Below, one piece after another: positions 9,865 to 19,635 of a stretch of DNA of 64,000 bases (its first letter is position 1; the number at the start of each line of letters is the position of its first letter). This DNA comes from Acidimicrobiia bacterium. GTDB lineage: Bacteria; Actinomycetota; Acidimicrobiia; IMCC26256; JAOSJM01. Below the pieces are notes generated by a model. That model saw only the letters and a program-made list of their open reading frames with translations, did not search any database and was not told the origin of the DNA. A program made the position numbers and the translations under genes. The stretch covers positions 62,001 through 126,000 of the forward strand of contig JAOSJM010000007.1 of the NCBI GenBank assembly GCA_027494165.1. Direction: 5' to 3'.

Positions 9865-10923
9865 TCATCGGATCCTGGCCGTCTCCTGATCCTCCGTCCC
9901 GATCGCGGGGTTTCGCGGCGCGTCGGCCGCCAGGGTCCGGTCGACCCAGGCATCCATCGCCGACCAGGCCTCGTCGAGCCAGGACGCGAACCCGTCGCCC
10001 CCGGGCCCGGGCACCTCGGAGCGGGTCACCCGCTCGAGCCGGACCCGCACGGGGACGTCGAGCGGCACGTGCTCGGGGGCGGCGAGGAGACGGTCGAGCC
10101 CCTCGAAGCCGGTGTGGGCCACGAGCACGACGTCGGCGTCGGGAGCACCCCGGAGCAGCGCCTCGGTCCCTCGGTGACGTGGCGGGAGGAGGTGGCGGAG
10201 CGTCGCCAGCCGCTCGGCCCGGGCCGGGTCGGTCTCGGCGATCCGGGCCAGAGCCCGCTCGCGGCGCGCCGGGCTCGCCAGCGTGCCCTCCGGGAAGATC
10301 ACCGCCGCGTCCCGCGCCGTCATACCCTCGGCGATCGCGGCCATGCCGGCGAGCTCTCCCTCGACGTCGTCGGCGTCACGCTCCACGAAGTGGTTGGGGA
10401 GACGGTTCCCGACGATGTCGAGGCAGGGATCGACGAGCAGCTCGCGCTTCATCACGTAGCGGGGGCGCATCCCCGCCGGGCCGAGCAGCCAGGCGGGCAG
10501 CAGGGCGTCGGCGTGGCTGACGTGCCGCGAGCAGACGACGACCGGTCCGGGCGTGAGCGCGTCGAGCCCCTCGACCCGGATCTGCACGTTGCACAGCACC
10601 CGCAGCCCGTCGAGCAGCCGCGCGACCCACCAGCGCTGGAGGGCGTAGTGCGCGTCGGGCCGGTCCGACCGGCCGAGGACCCACAGCGCGCCGCTCGTGG
10701 CGACGCCGATGCACTCCAGCCAGGACCAGACCAGGGCGAAGGACGCCACCCGTACGAACGGGAGCCGCCGGGGGGCCCGGAGCAGGTCCCGGGCCAGCGC
10801 GGCGGGGAGCCACATCGGGACCCCGGCGGCCAGGCCGCCGGCGCACAGGGCGACCGCGGGCACGGTCACCGCTCGACGCAGGTTCGAGCCCTCGTCGGTC
10901 CAGAACCCGCCCGGGACCTCCAC
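9865..10923 (-). CDS. 1-acyl-sn-glycerol-3-phosphate acyltransferase-like (PlsC/LPLAT) protein
   Basis: A 352-residue membrane-associated acyltransferase. The catalytic H(X4)D motif is SRHVSHAD, and the substrate-binding motif FPEGT follows (VIFPEGTLASPARRERAL). A hydrophobic N-terminal half (AVTVPAVALCAGGLAAGVPMWLP in part) would anchor it in the membrane. The family moves acyl groups from acyl-CoA or acyl-ACP to lysophosphatidate or related acceptors, but the acceptor here is unknown. The start is a GTG with only a weak AGGGG upstream. It follows the hemerythrin gene by 9 bases, so they probably share a transcript. Confidence 0.88.
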   Translation of the reverse strand: MEVPGGFWTDEGSNLRRAVTVPAVALCAGGLAAGVPMWLPAALARDLLRAPRRLPFVRVASFALVWSWLECIGVATSGALWVLGRSDRPDAHYALQRWWVARLLDGLRVLCNVQIRVEGLDALTPGPVVVCSRHVSHADALLPAWLLGPAGMRPRYVMKRELLVDPCLDIVGNRLPNHFVERDADDVEGELAGMAAIAEGMTARDAAVIFPEGTLASPARRERALARIAETDPARAERLATLRHLLPPRHRGTEALLRGAPDADVVLVAHTGFEGLDRLLAAPEHVPLDVPVRVRLERVTRSEVPGPGGDGFASWLDEAWSAMDAWVDRTLAADAPRNPAIGTEDQETARIR

Positions 10924-10932
10924 GCCGGCACG

Positions 10933-11520
10933 CTACCCCTCGCGTCCCCCCGTCCCGGGCACACGGTCGAGCAGCGCCTCCCGCTCGACGGGGTTCACGG
11001 CCTGCAGCATGAGCCCGAAGAGGTGCTGGGTCTCCTCCGGGCCGAGCGCGTTCGAGAGCCCGGCCCGGACCCGGGCGATCTCCTCCTCGCTGCAGGTCGC
11101 CCGCAGCCGGGGCATCAGGACGGTCTCCTCGTCGTCCAGGTGCGGGAGCACGGTGACGAGCAGTCGCTGGACCGCCCGGTAGAAGCCGAGGCCGAGGACA
11201 CGGCGCTCCTCGACCTCCGCTTCCTCCCCGATCGTCGTGACCTGGGCCGCGAGGCCGTCGAGGGCGGCCCTGATCTCGGTGTGCTCCCGCGCGAGGTCGA
11301 CGGCCCCCCCGGGGATCTTCGACGAGACGAGGGGGAGCACGTGCTCGTCCTCCTGCCTGCTGTGGGCCCTGAGGAGCCGCTCGAGCCGGCTCCACGTGGC
11401 CCGGAGCGCGGCGAACGCCCCGGGGTCCCCGTACTCGGTGGTCCCGGCCTGCTGGGCCACGGAGAAGAGGCCGTGGCGGAGGCCCTTGTGGGTCATCGTG
11501 AACAGGTCGTCGCGCTCCAC
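10933..11520 (-). CDS. Hemerythrin HHE-domain protein
   Basis: A 195-residue helical protein with the His/Glu pattern of a hemerythrin-like cation-binding domain, which holds a diiron site that binds O2 or NO. Candidate ligands lie in MTHKGLRHGLF, LLRAHSRQEDEHVLPLV, LAREHTEIRAAL and LPHLDDEETVLMPRL. The chosen start is the GTG at 11520, which has GAGGAG eight bases upstream; an ATG nine codons in is the alternative. It sits between the DUF2269 gene (38 bases upstream) and the PlsC-like gene (9 bases downstream) in one operon. Confidence 0.87.
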   Translation of the reverse strand: MERDDLFTMTHKGLRHGLFSVAQQAGTTEYGDPGAFAALRATWSRLERLLRAHSRQEDEHVLPLVSSKIPGGAVDLAREHTEIRAALDGLAAQVTTIGEEAEVEERRVLGLGFYRAVQRLLVTVLPHLDDEETVLMPRLRATCSEEEIARVRAGLSNALGPEETQHLFGLMLQAVNPVEREALLDRVPGTGGREG

Positions 11521-11558
11521 TGGTCGCTCTCCTCGTCGTCGGGTGGGTCTCCGCGCGC

Positions 11559-12146
11559 TCAGGCCGTGGACCCGGCCGCGGAGACCGTGGGCGCCTGGGC
11601 CCGGCGCCGGGCCAGGAACGGGAGGGCCGTGAGCGCCCCGACCAGGCCGAAGCCCGCCACGGTGAGCAGCGAACCGACGGTGCCCGTCGGCTTCGCCGTC
11701 ATGAGGTAGAGGATCCCGACGACCGTCCCGGTCGTCCCGTGCGTCGCCAGCCACGCGCCGCGGCTCGCCGCCACGGCCCGAACCGGCGGCGGGACCGGCC
11801 CGTCGGGCACGTCGATGATCACGGCTTCGAGACGCTTCCCCCACGAGCGGTTGACCGTGATCCCGAGCACCTCGATGGCCACCAGCCCGGCGACCGAGGC
11901 CACGATCCAGCCGGTTCCCCACCGGAAGGCCTGGTCGACCAGGTAGGCGCCCGTGAGGAACAGGACGACCGACCCGGGACCGAAGAACGGGTCCACGTGG
12001 TGGAGGGTCCGACCCCACCGGCGCACGACGTCCATCCCGTCGGCCGACAGGAGCTGGGCCATCCCCACATGGGCGACGCTGCCCGCTCCGCACAGGATCA
12101 TCGCCGCCAGGACGTGGACGAACAGCACGACCCGGTCGACATCCAT
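11559..12146 (-). CDS. DUF2269-like integral membrane protein
   Basis: A 195-residue protein with four to five TM helices. It begins VDRVVLFVHVLAAMILCGAGSVAH, with histidines in the first helix and after the second (LHHVDPFFGPGSVVLFLTGAYLV). This resembles the DUF2269 / CopD-like group of small membrane proteins. The ATG is preceded by GAGGAGGAAGC. It is the first gene of the run DUF2269, hemerythrin, PlsC, coiled coil. The paired His residues could bind heme or metal, which would suit the diiron neighbour, but that is inference. Confidence 0.78.
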   Translation of the reverse strand: MDVDRVVLFVHVLAAMILCGAGSVAHVGMAQLLSADGMDVVRRWGRTLHHVDPFFGPGSVVLFLTGAYLVDQAFRWGTGWIVASVAGLVAIEVLGITVNRSWGKRLEAVIIDVPDGPVPPPVRAVAASRGAWLATHGTTGTVVGILYLMTAKPTGTVGSLLTVAGFGLVGALTALPFLARRRAQAPTVSAAGSTA

Positions 12147-12304
12147 GGTGCTTCCTCCTCGCTCGTGCCACCGGCCGGAGCCGGGCGGAGCCGGTGACCG
12201 GCCTCCGTGCCCGCAGCATCGGACAGGGCGGTTGGCGGGGGCTTGGCGATCGCTCCAAACCGCCCCGGGGAGCTCCCGGAGCCCCTCGGAGCCGGCCCGG
12301 GACG

Positions 12305-15300
12305 TCAGGTCGACCGGGTGGAACCGTCGCGCGCCGCGACCCGGGCGGTCTCGATGCGGCGACGGAGGCCGTCCATCCCCACGTCGACGGCGATGGCCTC
12401 GGCCGCGTCCAGCGCGGCTCCGCCCGCGGCGAGGTCGCCCGGGCCCGCACGCGCGACCAAGAGGCGTCCGAGATCGAACCAGGTGCGGGCCACCCAACCC
12501 CGGGCGCGGATCCGCTCGTTGAGCGTGAGCGCCGCCCGGAGATGGCGCTCCGCGTCATCGAGGCGACCGAGGGCGAGCTCCAGCAACCCCAGGTATCGGT
12601 CCACCGCTCCCATCACGGGGAACCCGATCCCGGGGACCGCCAGGCGCCCCGAGTACGGCGCCAGCTCCTCGAGGACCCGGGCCGCCGAGTCCCGGTCGCC
12701 CAGCTCGGCCCGGACCTCGGCCCGGAAGCAGACGGCCACGAACCAGGCCCAGTCGTCGCCCAGCGGCGCGTCCCCGGAGGCGGCGACCAGCCGCCGCGCC
12801 TCGTCCTCGCGGCCCTGGTCCAGCAGGCACCGGGCGAGCATCTCGGTGTACAGGGCGGCCATGGGGTCGGGCGCGCTCAGCAGCGCCCGGAGGTCCTCGG
12901 AGACGCGCTCGGTGGCGCCACGGTGGAGGTCCCGCACCGTGGCGTGGGTGACCCGGCCCACCTCGAACCCGTACACACGGACCCGCGAGTGGAGACGGTA
13001 GGCGTGGGCCGCGACCTGCTCCGCGACGTCGAGGTCGCCGGCGAGGAGCTGGAGCACCGCACGGGCCCAGAGGAGCTGGATGGTGGCGGTCCGGGCCCGC
13101 AGACGCTCGGCGAGGTGCTCGCAGCGGTCCAGCTCGGCGTTGGCCGCGGTGAGATCGCCCGCCTCCAGGCAGCTGTTGAGGCGCAGGAACCGGCCGAGGA
13201 GCTCGAACTGGCCGGGGACGGAGCCGACGTCGGGGAGGCTCACGAGCTCCTCGGCGACGGCCATCCTCTCCTCGAACGTCGCCGGCCGCCAGATCGCGAG
13301 GTACCGCGCGTTCAGGACCAGCGCGCGCAGCTCCGTGTCGTCGAGCCGCCGCGCCATCTCGACGGCCGCCCGGCTCAGCTCGTCGCAACGGTCCGGCACG
13401 TCCGCGTACGAGAGCTCCGCCGCGAGGGCCCCGAGCACGAGGGCCCGCAACCGCGAGTCCGCCGGGTCGAGCTGCTCGAGCACCCGCTCGAGCACGTCGA
13501 TCGTGCGCCGGTCCACGTCCCCGTAGTCCGTCGATCGCCACACCCCCGGAGGGCTCAGGGAGACCGCGGCCTCGGCCATCGCCACGGAGTCGCCGAGCGC
13601 CTCGGCCACGTCGATGGCCTCGTGGAGCACCGCCTGGGCGCCGGGGTTGTCGCCGGCGAGCTGCCGGGCCCGGCCCAGCTTGCGCAGGACGTCGTAACGG
13701 GCCCGTCGGTCGCCGGGCCGGGCGTGGTCGAGCATGGATCGGGCCAGGTCCCAGGCGGCCGCGGCGTCCTCGTACGCGAGCTGCTCGTCGGCCCGCTCGG
13801 CGGCCCGGACCGCGTGGTCGAAAGCCGCCGGACCGAGGTGGACGAGGCCCCCGGCCACCGCCCTCCCGTGGTGCCACGCCAGCTCGGAGAGGCGGCGGTC
13901 CGGATCACCGGCCGAGAGGTCCTCGAGGGCGCCGGCGACCAGGGCGTGCAACCGGGCTCGGCGCAGCGGGGGCAGGCGCCCCGAGATGGTCTCGGCGACG
14001 AGGGCGTGGGCGAACCGGAAGCGACCGATCCGCTCGGGGTCGTCGACGAGAAACCCGGTCGTCACGAGGGCGTCCACGGCGTCCAGGAGGACGTCGGGCT
14101 CGAGGTCGCAGGTGCGCTGGAGGACGTCGACGCCGACGTCCCGACCGACGATCGCCGCCGTCTCGAGCACGGTCTGGGTGCTCTCGGGGAGCCGGGCGAC
14201 CCGCTGGCGGATGACGTCGCGCACGCTCGGCGGGACCACCCGCTCGGCTTCGTCGGCCGCGCGGCCGTCGAGGGGACCTTCGCTGGCCAGCAGGCGCACC
14301 AGCTCGCGCACGTACAACGGGTTGCCCCCGGTCCGCACCTGGACCGCGACGGCGACCCGGCGCAGCGCGCCGCGGTCGCCGACGGCGTCCCGTCCGGCGA
14401 CCGCGGCCACGTAGTCCACGACGGCGTCGACGTCGAGCCCCCGCAGCTCGACCCGTACCGTCTCGCTCCTGCGGGCCAGCTCGGCGAACAGCTCCTCCAG
14501 GGCGGGCGGTGCGCTCTCGACGTCCCGGCACGCGAGGACGAGCAACACCCGCGAGCGCGGCAGCTCGCCGGCGAGCTGCTGGAGCAGGCGCAACGAGGCC
14601 GTGTCGGCCCACTGGAGGTCGTCGATCACGAGCACCAGGGGGCGACTCCGCGACGCGCCGGTGAGGAAGCCGGCGAGACCGAAGGCGAGCACGTGGCGCG
14701 ACGGGTCGGGTGCCGGCACCGAGCCGACCGGGGCGAGGAGGGGTCCGAGGTCGGGACGGAAGTCGTCGAGGCACCGGCGCAGGTCGGAGTCCCCGTCGAC
14801 GTCGAGCCTTCGCACGAGCTGGCGGAGGGGCCAGAAGGCCGGGACCGCCTCCCCCTCGTCGCAGCGGCCCCACGCCACGGCCGCCCCGAGCGCGGCCGCC
14901 CGGCCCGCCAGCTCCTCGACGAGGCGGGTCTTGCCGATGCCCGGCTCGCCCGTCACGGCGACGGCCCGTCCCGAGCCCTCGACGGCCTCCCGCAGGGCCT
15001 GGTCGAGCCGGCTCATCTCCGCCTCGCGCCCCAGGAGCGGGAGCAGGGGGGCGGGGACGGCCTGCGGGCTCACGGCCATCTCGGGGCCCGAGGGCCCCGG
15101 GGCCTCCACCGAAGGGCCGGGCGGCCCGAGGAGGGCCGGCGCGTGGTCGAGGATGTCGCGTTCCAGCTGGGCCAGCTCCGGCCCGGGGTCCACCCCCAGC
15201 TCCTCGGCCAGCACGGCCCGGCCGTCCTGGATGACCCGCAGGGCGTCGGCCTGGCGACCGGCCCGGTAGAGGGCGGTGGCCAGCAGGGCCCGGGTGCGCT

Positions 15301-15904
15301 CCCGCAGCGGGTGCCGGGCGAGCGCCCCCTCCAGCTCGGCGACCGCACGACCGTGCCGACCGCAGGCGAGCTCGGCGACCATGCGGTCCTCGAAGGCGAC
15401 CAGCCGCAGCTCCTCGAGCCTGGTCGCCTCCGCCGCGCCGAGCTCGTCGTAGACGAACTCGGCGTAGGCGGGCCCCCGCCAGAGGGCCAGGGCGTCGGCG
15501 AGGACGGCGGCGGCGTCCTGGGCGGCTCCGGAGTCGAGCAGGTCGTGCCCGTGGGCGGCGAGGTCCTCGAAGCGGGTGGCGTCGACCTGGGACCGATCGG
15601 CGCACAGGACGTATCCCGGCGGGCGGGTGACGAGGACCGACGACTCGACCCCCGGGGGACGGTCGGGATCGAGGATCCGGCGCAGGTTCGACACGTAGGA
15701 GCGGACCGAGACCTCGGCCCGGGCCGGGGGGTCGTCACCCCAGAGCGCCTCGACGAGCCGGTCGACGGAGACGACCTCGCCCAGGTGGACCAGCAGGAAC
15801 GCGAGCAGGGCCCGCTGCTTGGGCGTGCCGAGGTCGAGGCGCGACCCGTCCCCCTCGACCTCCAGCGATCCGAGCACCCGGAACCGCAACTCCATCGGGC
15901 ACAT
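12305..15904 (-). CDS. SARP/BTAD-domain ATPase transcriptional regulator (AfsR/LAL-like)
   Basis: A regulator of about 1199 residues with four parts. Residues 1 to 95 are an OmpR-like winged helix (FRVLGSLEVEGDG, SYVSNLRRILDP, PPGYVL). Residues about 100 to 245 are a BTAD domain (LAAHGHDLLDSGAAQDAAAVLADALALWRG). An ATPase domain follows with Walker A GEPGIGKTRLVEEL near residue 320 and Walker B LVLVIDDLQWAD, then a long TPR-like helical C-terminus. The start is ATG at 15904 or 15895. Such proteins activate operons in response to an ATP-dependent signal, often for secondary metabolism, but no biosynthetic cluster is visible here. It is divergent from the WS/DGAT and storage-lipid genes, which are reasonable targets. 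Confidence 0.9.
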   Translation of the reverse strand: MCPMELRFRVLGSLEVEGDGSRLDLGTPKQRALLAFLLVHLGEVVSVDRLVEALWGDDPPARAEVSVRSYVSNLRRILDPDRPPGVESSVLVTRPPGYVLCADRSQVDATRFEDLAAHGHDLLDSGAAQDAAAVLADALALWRGPAYAEFVYDELGAAEATRLEELRLVAFEDRMVAELACGRHGRAVAELEGALARHPLRERTRALLATALYRAGRQADALRVIQDGRAVLAEELGVDPGPELAQLERDILDHAPALLGPPGPSVEAPGPSGPEMAVSPQAVPAPLLPLLGREAEMSRLDQALREAVEGSGRAVAVTGEPGIGKTRLVEELAGRAAALGAAVAWGRCDEGEAVPAFWPLRQLVRRLDVDGDSDLRRCLDDFRPDLGPLLAPVGSVPAPDPSRHVLAFGLAGFLTGASRSRPLVLVIDDLQWADTASLRLLQQLAGELPRSRVLLVLACRDVESAPPALEELFAELARRSETVRVELRGLDVDAVVDYVAAVAGRDAVGDRGALRRVAVAVQVRTGGNPLYVRELVRLLASEGPLDGRAADEAERVVPPSVRDVIRQRVARLPESTQTVLETAAIVGRDVGVDVLQRTCDLEPDVLLDAVDALVTTGFLVDDPERIGRFRFAHALVAETISGRLPPLRRARLHALVAGALEDLSAGDPDRRLSELAWHHGRAVAGGLVHLGPAAFDHAVRAAERADEQLAYEDAAAAWDLARSMLDHARPGDRRARYDVLRKLGRARQLAGDNPGAQAVLHEAIDVAEALGDSVAMAEAAVSLSPPGVWRSTDYGDVDRRTIDVLERVLEQLDPADSRLRALVLGALAAELSYADVPDRCDELSRAAVEMARRLDDTELRALVLNARYLAIWRPATFEERMAVAEELVSLPDVGSVPGQFELLGRFLRLNSCLEAGDLTAANAELDRCEHLAERLRARTATIQLLWARAVLQLLAGDLDVAEQVAAHAYRLHSRVRVYGFEVGRVTHATVRDLHRGATERVSEDLRALLSAPDPMAALYTEMLARCLLDQGREDEARRLVAASGDAPLGDDWAWFVAVCFRAEVRAELGDRDSAARVLEELAPYSGRLAVPGIGFPVMGAVDRYLGLLELALGRLDDAERHLRAALTLNERIRARGWVARTWFDLGRLLVARAGPGDLAAGGAALDAAEAIAVDVGMDGLRRRIETARVAARDGSTRST

Positions 15905-16085
15905 CCGTGGCTCTCGGCACGGGCCGGCGCACCGGGGGGTCCCGCCGGGTCGTGCTCTCCTCCCCTCTCCCGGGAGGGCACCCGATGGTAGCGAGACGCC
16001 GCCCGGATCCCCGCAAGGACCATCGCCCCTGGCGGCGGACCGCCCCGGGCGCGATGGTGGACGGGCCGGAGAGGGAGGTCGCGCC

Positions 16086-17477
16086 GTGGAGAGGATGGGC
16101 GCGCTGGACGCGTCGTTCCTGGCCATCGAGGACGACGTCTGCCACATGCACATCGGCTCGGTGAGCGTGTTCGAGGGACCGCCGCCCGGCTACGTGGAGC
16201 TCCGCGAGCTCATCTCCTCGAAGCTCGCCCTCGTGCCGCGCTACCGGCAGCGGCCCCGGGAGGCGCCGGCGAGCATCGGCCGCCCCCTGTGGGTCGACGA
16301 CCCCCACTTCAACCTCGACTACCACCTCCGCCGCACCGCGCTCCCCGAGCCCGGCGGTGACACCGAGTTGCAGGCCCTCGTGAGCCGGGTCATGTCCCAG
16401 CAGCTCGACCGGCACAAGCCCCTCTGGGAGGACTGGCTGGTCGAGGGGCTGCCCGGGAACCGGTGGGGGCTGATCACCAAGGTCCACCACTGCATGGTCG
16501 ACGGGATCGCCGGCAGCGACCTCCTCTCGGTCATCCTCGACCTGGACCCCGACGCGCCGATCCTCGAACCCGAGCCGTGGGAACCGGCCTCCGAACCGTC
16601 GAGGGCCCGGCTCGCCTGGCACTCCCTCGGTGGTGTCGCCACGGCACCCGCCGGCTGGGCCCGGGGGCTGGCCCGGACCCTCGGAGATCCCCGGGGGACC
16701 GCGGGGCGCCTGCGCGACGTCGGCGCCGGGTTGCTCCACTTCGGCGGCGTGCTCGCCCGCCCCACCCACTCGTCCCTCGTGGGTCCGATCGGGCCGCACC
16801 GGCGCTGGACCTCGACCCGCGCCACCCTCGACGACGTCAAGGCGGTCCGCCGGGCGCTCGGCGGGACGGTGAACGACGTCGTGCTCGCCGTCGTCACGCA
16901 CGGGCTCCGTGAGCTGCTGCTGGGCCGTGACGACCCCGTCCCGGCCGACCGCACGGTCCGGACCCTGGTCCCCGTCTCGATGCGGACCCCGGACGCTCGC
17001 GGCGTCTTCGACAACCGGGTCGCGGCCGTCTTCGCCGAGCTGCCGGTCGGGATCACCGAGCCGGTCGAGCGCCTGAACGCCATCCGCGACCAGATGGACG
17101 CGCTCAAGGCCTCGCACGAGATCGAGGCGTCGGAGGCGGTCCTCGGCCTCGCCGACTTCACGCCCCCGATCCTCAGCGCGCTCTGGGCCCGCGGCATCGT
17201 CCACTGGCAGGACCGGATCGAGACCGTGGCCACGAACGTCCCCGGCCCCCAGGTCCCCCTCTACCTGCGCGGCCGTCGCATGCTGGAGGCCTACCCCTAC
17301 GTACCCATCGCCGGCCATGTCCGGGTCGGCGTCGCGATCTGGTCGTACTGCGGCGGGCTCCACTTCGGCGTCACCGGCGACTGGGAGGGGGCGCCCGACG
17401 TCGACCGGCTCACCGCCGGGATCGACGCCGGGATGGCCACGCTCCTCGACTCGGCCCGGGCGGCCGCGGCCTGCTGA
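16086..17477 (+). CDS. Wax ester synthase / diacylglycerol acyltransferase (WS/DGAT)
   Basis: A 463-residue acyltransferase that esterifies diacylglycerol or a fatty alcohol with acyl-CoA to make triacylglycerol or wax ester. The catalytic motif HHCMVDG lies at residues 134 to 140 (HHxxxDG). Other family motifs are PLWEDWLVEG just before it, GGTVNDVVLAVVTHGLRELL, and TNVPGPQVPLYLRGRRM near the C-terminus. The length is normal for the family. The GTG at 16086 follows GGGAGG; the ATG three codons later is the alternative. It is divergent from the SARP regulator and precedes acyl-CoA synthetase and PHA synthase genes on the same strand, forming a storage-lipid region. Confidence 0.93.
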   Translation: MERMGALDASFLAIEDDVCHMHIGSVSVFEGPPPGYVELRELISSKLALVPRYRQRPREAPASIGRPLWVDDPHFNLDYHLRRTALPEPGGDTELQALVSRVMSQQLDRHKPLWEDWLVEGLPGNRWGLITKVHHCMVDGIAGSDLLSVILDLDPDAPILEPEPWEPASEPSRARLAWHSLGGVATAPAGWARGLARTLGDPRGTAGRLRDVGAGLLHFGGVLARPTHSSLVGPIGPHRRWTSTRATLDDVKAVRRALGGTVNDVVLAVVTHGLRELLLGRDDPVPADRTVRTLVPVSMRTPDARGVFDNRVAAVFAELPVGITEPVERLNAIRDQMDALKASHEIEASEAVLGLADFTPPILSALWARGIVHWQDRIETVATNVPGPQVPLYLRGRRMLEAYPYVPIAGHVRVGVAIWSYCGGLHFGVTGDWEGAPDVDRLTAGIDAGMATLLDSARAAAAC

Positions 17478-17668
17478 CCGCCGCCTCGCCTCCACGGCGC
17501 GACGGGATCGGGCCGGTCCGACGGCCAGGAAGGGCCGGTTGCCCCTGGTAGGACGGGACCCGGTCGTGCGTACCATCGCCTCATCGGATCCACGACCACG
17601 CGCCACGGGAGGGGCGGCTGCCGGGCCCTCGTCGAACGCGGGTCCGGCGCGCGCCCGGAGGCGGGCCG

Positions 17669-19321
17669 ATGACCGCGATCGTCCGGAGGCTCACGGCCGC
17701 CGCGACGGTCGCCCGGGCCAACGTGGTGGTCCCCGAGCGGCCCGACCGCTTCCCCCGGGCCCTGCTCGCCTTCGGGCGCTGGGGCCAGACCTTCGCGGGC
17801 ACCGCGGCGGCCGCCGCGGCCCGCTACCCCGATGCCATCGCCCTGGTCGACGACAACGGACGGCTCACCTACGACGAGCTCTGGACGCGCACCAACGCCC
17901 TGGCCCACGGGTTGGCCGCAGCCGGAGCCGGACCGGGCACCAACGTCGGGATCCTCTGCCGCAACCACCGGGGTTTCGTCGAGGCGACCGTGGCGGCCTC
18001 CAAGCTCGGCGCGAACCTCGTGTTCCTCAACACGGGGTTCGCCGGGCCCCAGCTCGCCGACGTGGCGGCCCGCGAGGGGCTGACCGTCTTCCTCCACGAC
18101 GACGAGTTCACCGAGGCCGTGGGGACGGCCGACCCCGGGCACAACCTCGACGAGGCCGGGATGGCCCGCCTCGTCGAGACCTGCCCGATCCGCGACCCGC
18201 GGCCGCCGCGCCACCCGGGCCGCGTGGTGATCCTGACCTCGGGGACCACCGGCCGGCCCCGCGGAGCCTCCCGGGCCTCCACCGGGGGATGGGCGGGGCG
18301 GCGGCACTGCTCGACCGGATCCCGCTGCGGGTCGGCGACACCACGGTGATCGCCGCGCCCCTGTTCCACGGGTGGGGGCTCGCCAACCTCGCCGTCGCGC
18401 TCGGCCTGTCCTCCACCGTCGTGCTGCAGCGCCACTTCGACGCCGAGGCCACGCTGGCGAGCGTCGCCGAGCAGCGGGCCGACGTCCTCGTCGCGGTGCC
18501 GGTCATGCTCCAGCGGATGCTCGCGCTCGGCGGTGAGACCCTGGTCCGCTACGACACGTCGTCGCTGCGGGTGGTCGCCTCGAGCGGATCGGCCCTGGGA
18601 GGCCACCTCGCCATCCGGCTGCTCCACCGGTTCGGGCCGGTCCTCTACAACGTCTACGGATCCACCGAGCTGGCCATGGCCACGATCGCCACGCCGTCGG
18701 ACCTTCGGGCCGCCCCCGAGACGGCCGGCCGGCCGGCGCTCGGCGTCCGCGTCCGGATCCTCGACGAGGAAGGCGCCGAGGTCCCGACGGGCGTGACCGG
18801 TCGGGTCTTCGTCGGCAGCGACGAGCGCTTCGAGGGCTACACGGGAGGCGGCGGACGGGAGGTCCGGGGGTCTGCTCTCGATCGGCGATCTCGGCCATCT
18901 CGACGGCAGGGGACGCCTCTTCGTCGACGGGCGAGAAGACGACATGATCGTGTCGGGAGGCGAGAACGTCTTCCCGATCGAGGTCGAGGAGCTCCTGGCC
19001 CACCACCCCGGCGTGGCCGAGGTGGCGGTCGTCGGCGCGCCCGACCCCGAGTTCGGCTGGCGGCTGGTGGCCTTCGTGGTCCGCCGCCCGGGCGAGGTCC
19101 TGACCGGGGACGACGTCCGATCCCACGTGCGCGCCCGGCTCGCCCGCTACAAGGTCCCCCGCGACGTCGTGTTCCTCGACGAGCTCCCGCGCACGACGTC
19201 CGGGAAGGTCGTCCGCCGTGACCTGGCCACCCGGCTGACGTCCACGACGCCCGAGGCGGCCGCCCCCCCGAGAGGCGAGACCCCCCGGAGAGAGGAGGCG
19301 TCATGGACGCGTCCCGGGTGA
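17669..19321 (+). CDS. Acyl-CoA synthetase (FadD-like), split by two one-base indels
   Basis: An AMP-dependent acid:CoA ligase of about 550 residues once repaired. The first part carries the P-loop LTSGTTGRPRGA. The frame breaks at the G5 run 18284-18288 (one base short), then continues with APLFHGWG and YGSTE. It breaks again at the G5 run 18866-18870 (one base long), then continues through GDLGHLDGRGRLFVDGREDDM and SGGENVFPIEVEELL to the A10 lysine in RTTSGKVVRRDLA. All three segments are collinear with one ligase, so these look like sequence errors. The last codons overlap the next gene, and the gene heads the PhaE-like/PhaC run. It may supply acyl-CoA to PhaC or WS/DGAT. Confidence 0.88.
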
Positions 19322-19629
19322 TCCTCCTGCAGCTGCGGAGCGCGAGCCGCCGGGGCGCGTCGTCGTGGCGCGAGGTCTTCGACGCGATCGAGCGTCGGGT
19401 CGGGCCCCGCCTCGAGCAACTGGTGAGGACCGAGGGGTTCGCCGACACGCTGGCGTTCGTGACCCGTCTCGAGGCCCGGGCCCGCCGCGGCACGGAGCGG
19501 CGGCTCAGCCGGTACTGGCACCTGTGGAACCTGCCTGCCGCCACCGACGTGCGGCGGCTCTCCGAGCGGGTGGCGCTGGTCGAACGCCGGGTGAAGGAGC
19601 TCTCGGACCGGCTCGAACCCCCGGGCTGA
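19303..19629 (+). CDS. Small PhaE/phasin-like protein upstream of PhaC
   Basis: A 108-residue, basic, helical protein with no TM segment. It ends in a short coiled coil (VRRLSERVALVERRVKELSDRL), the pattern seen at the C-terminus of PhaE and of PHA-granule proteins that pair with PhaC. It begins inside the last codons of the acyl-CoA synthetase gene and ends 6 bases before phaC. Class III synthases need a PhaE partner of roughly 350 residues. This is under one third of that length, so it would be a minimal PhaE or a phasin. The assignment rests on position and helical pattern, not on a recognised domain. Confidence 0.6.
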   Translation: MDASRVILLQLRSASRRGASSWREVFDAIERRVGPRLEQLVRTEGFADTLAFVTRLEARARRGTERRLSRYWHLWNLPAATDVRRLSERVALVERRVKELSDRLEPPG

Positions 19630-19635
19630 TCCCCC

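Noticed and set aside
12194..15991. A 1265-residue plus-strand frame across the SARP gene
   Set aside because: Its composition is typical of antisense frames, and the minus-strand frame has clear domains.
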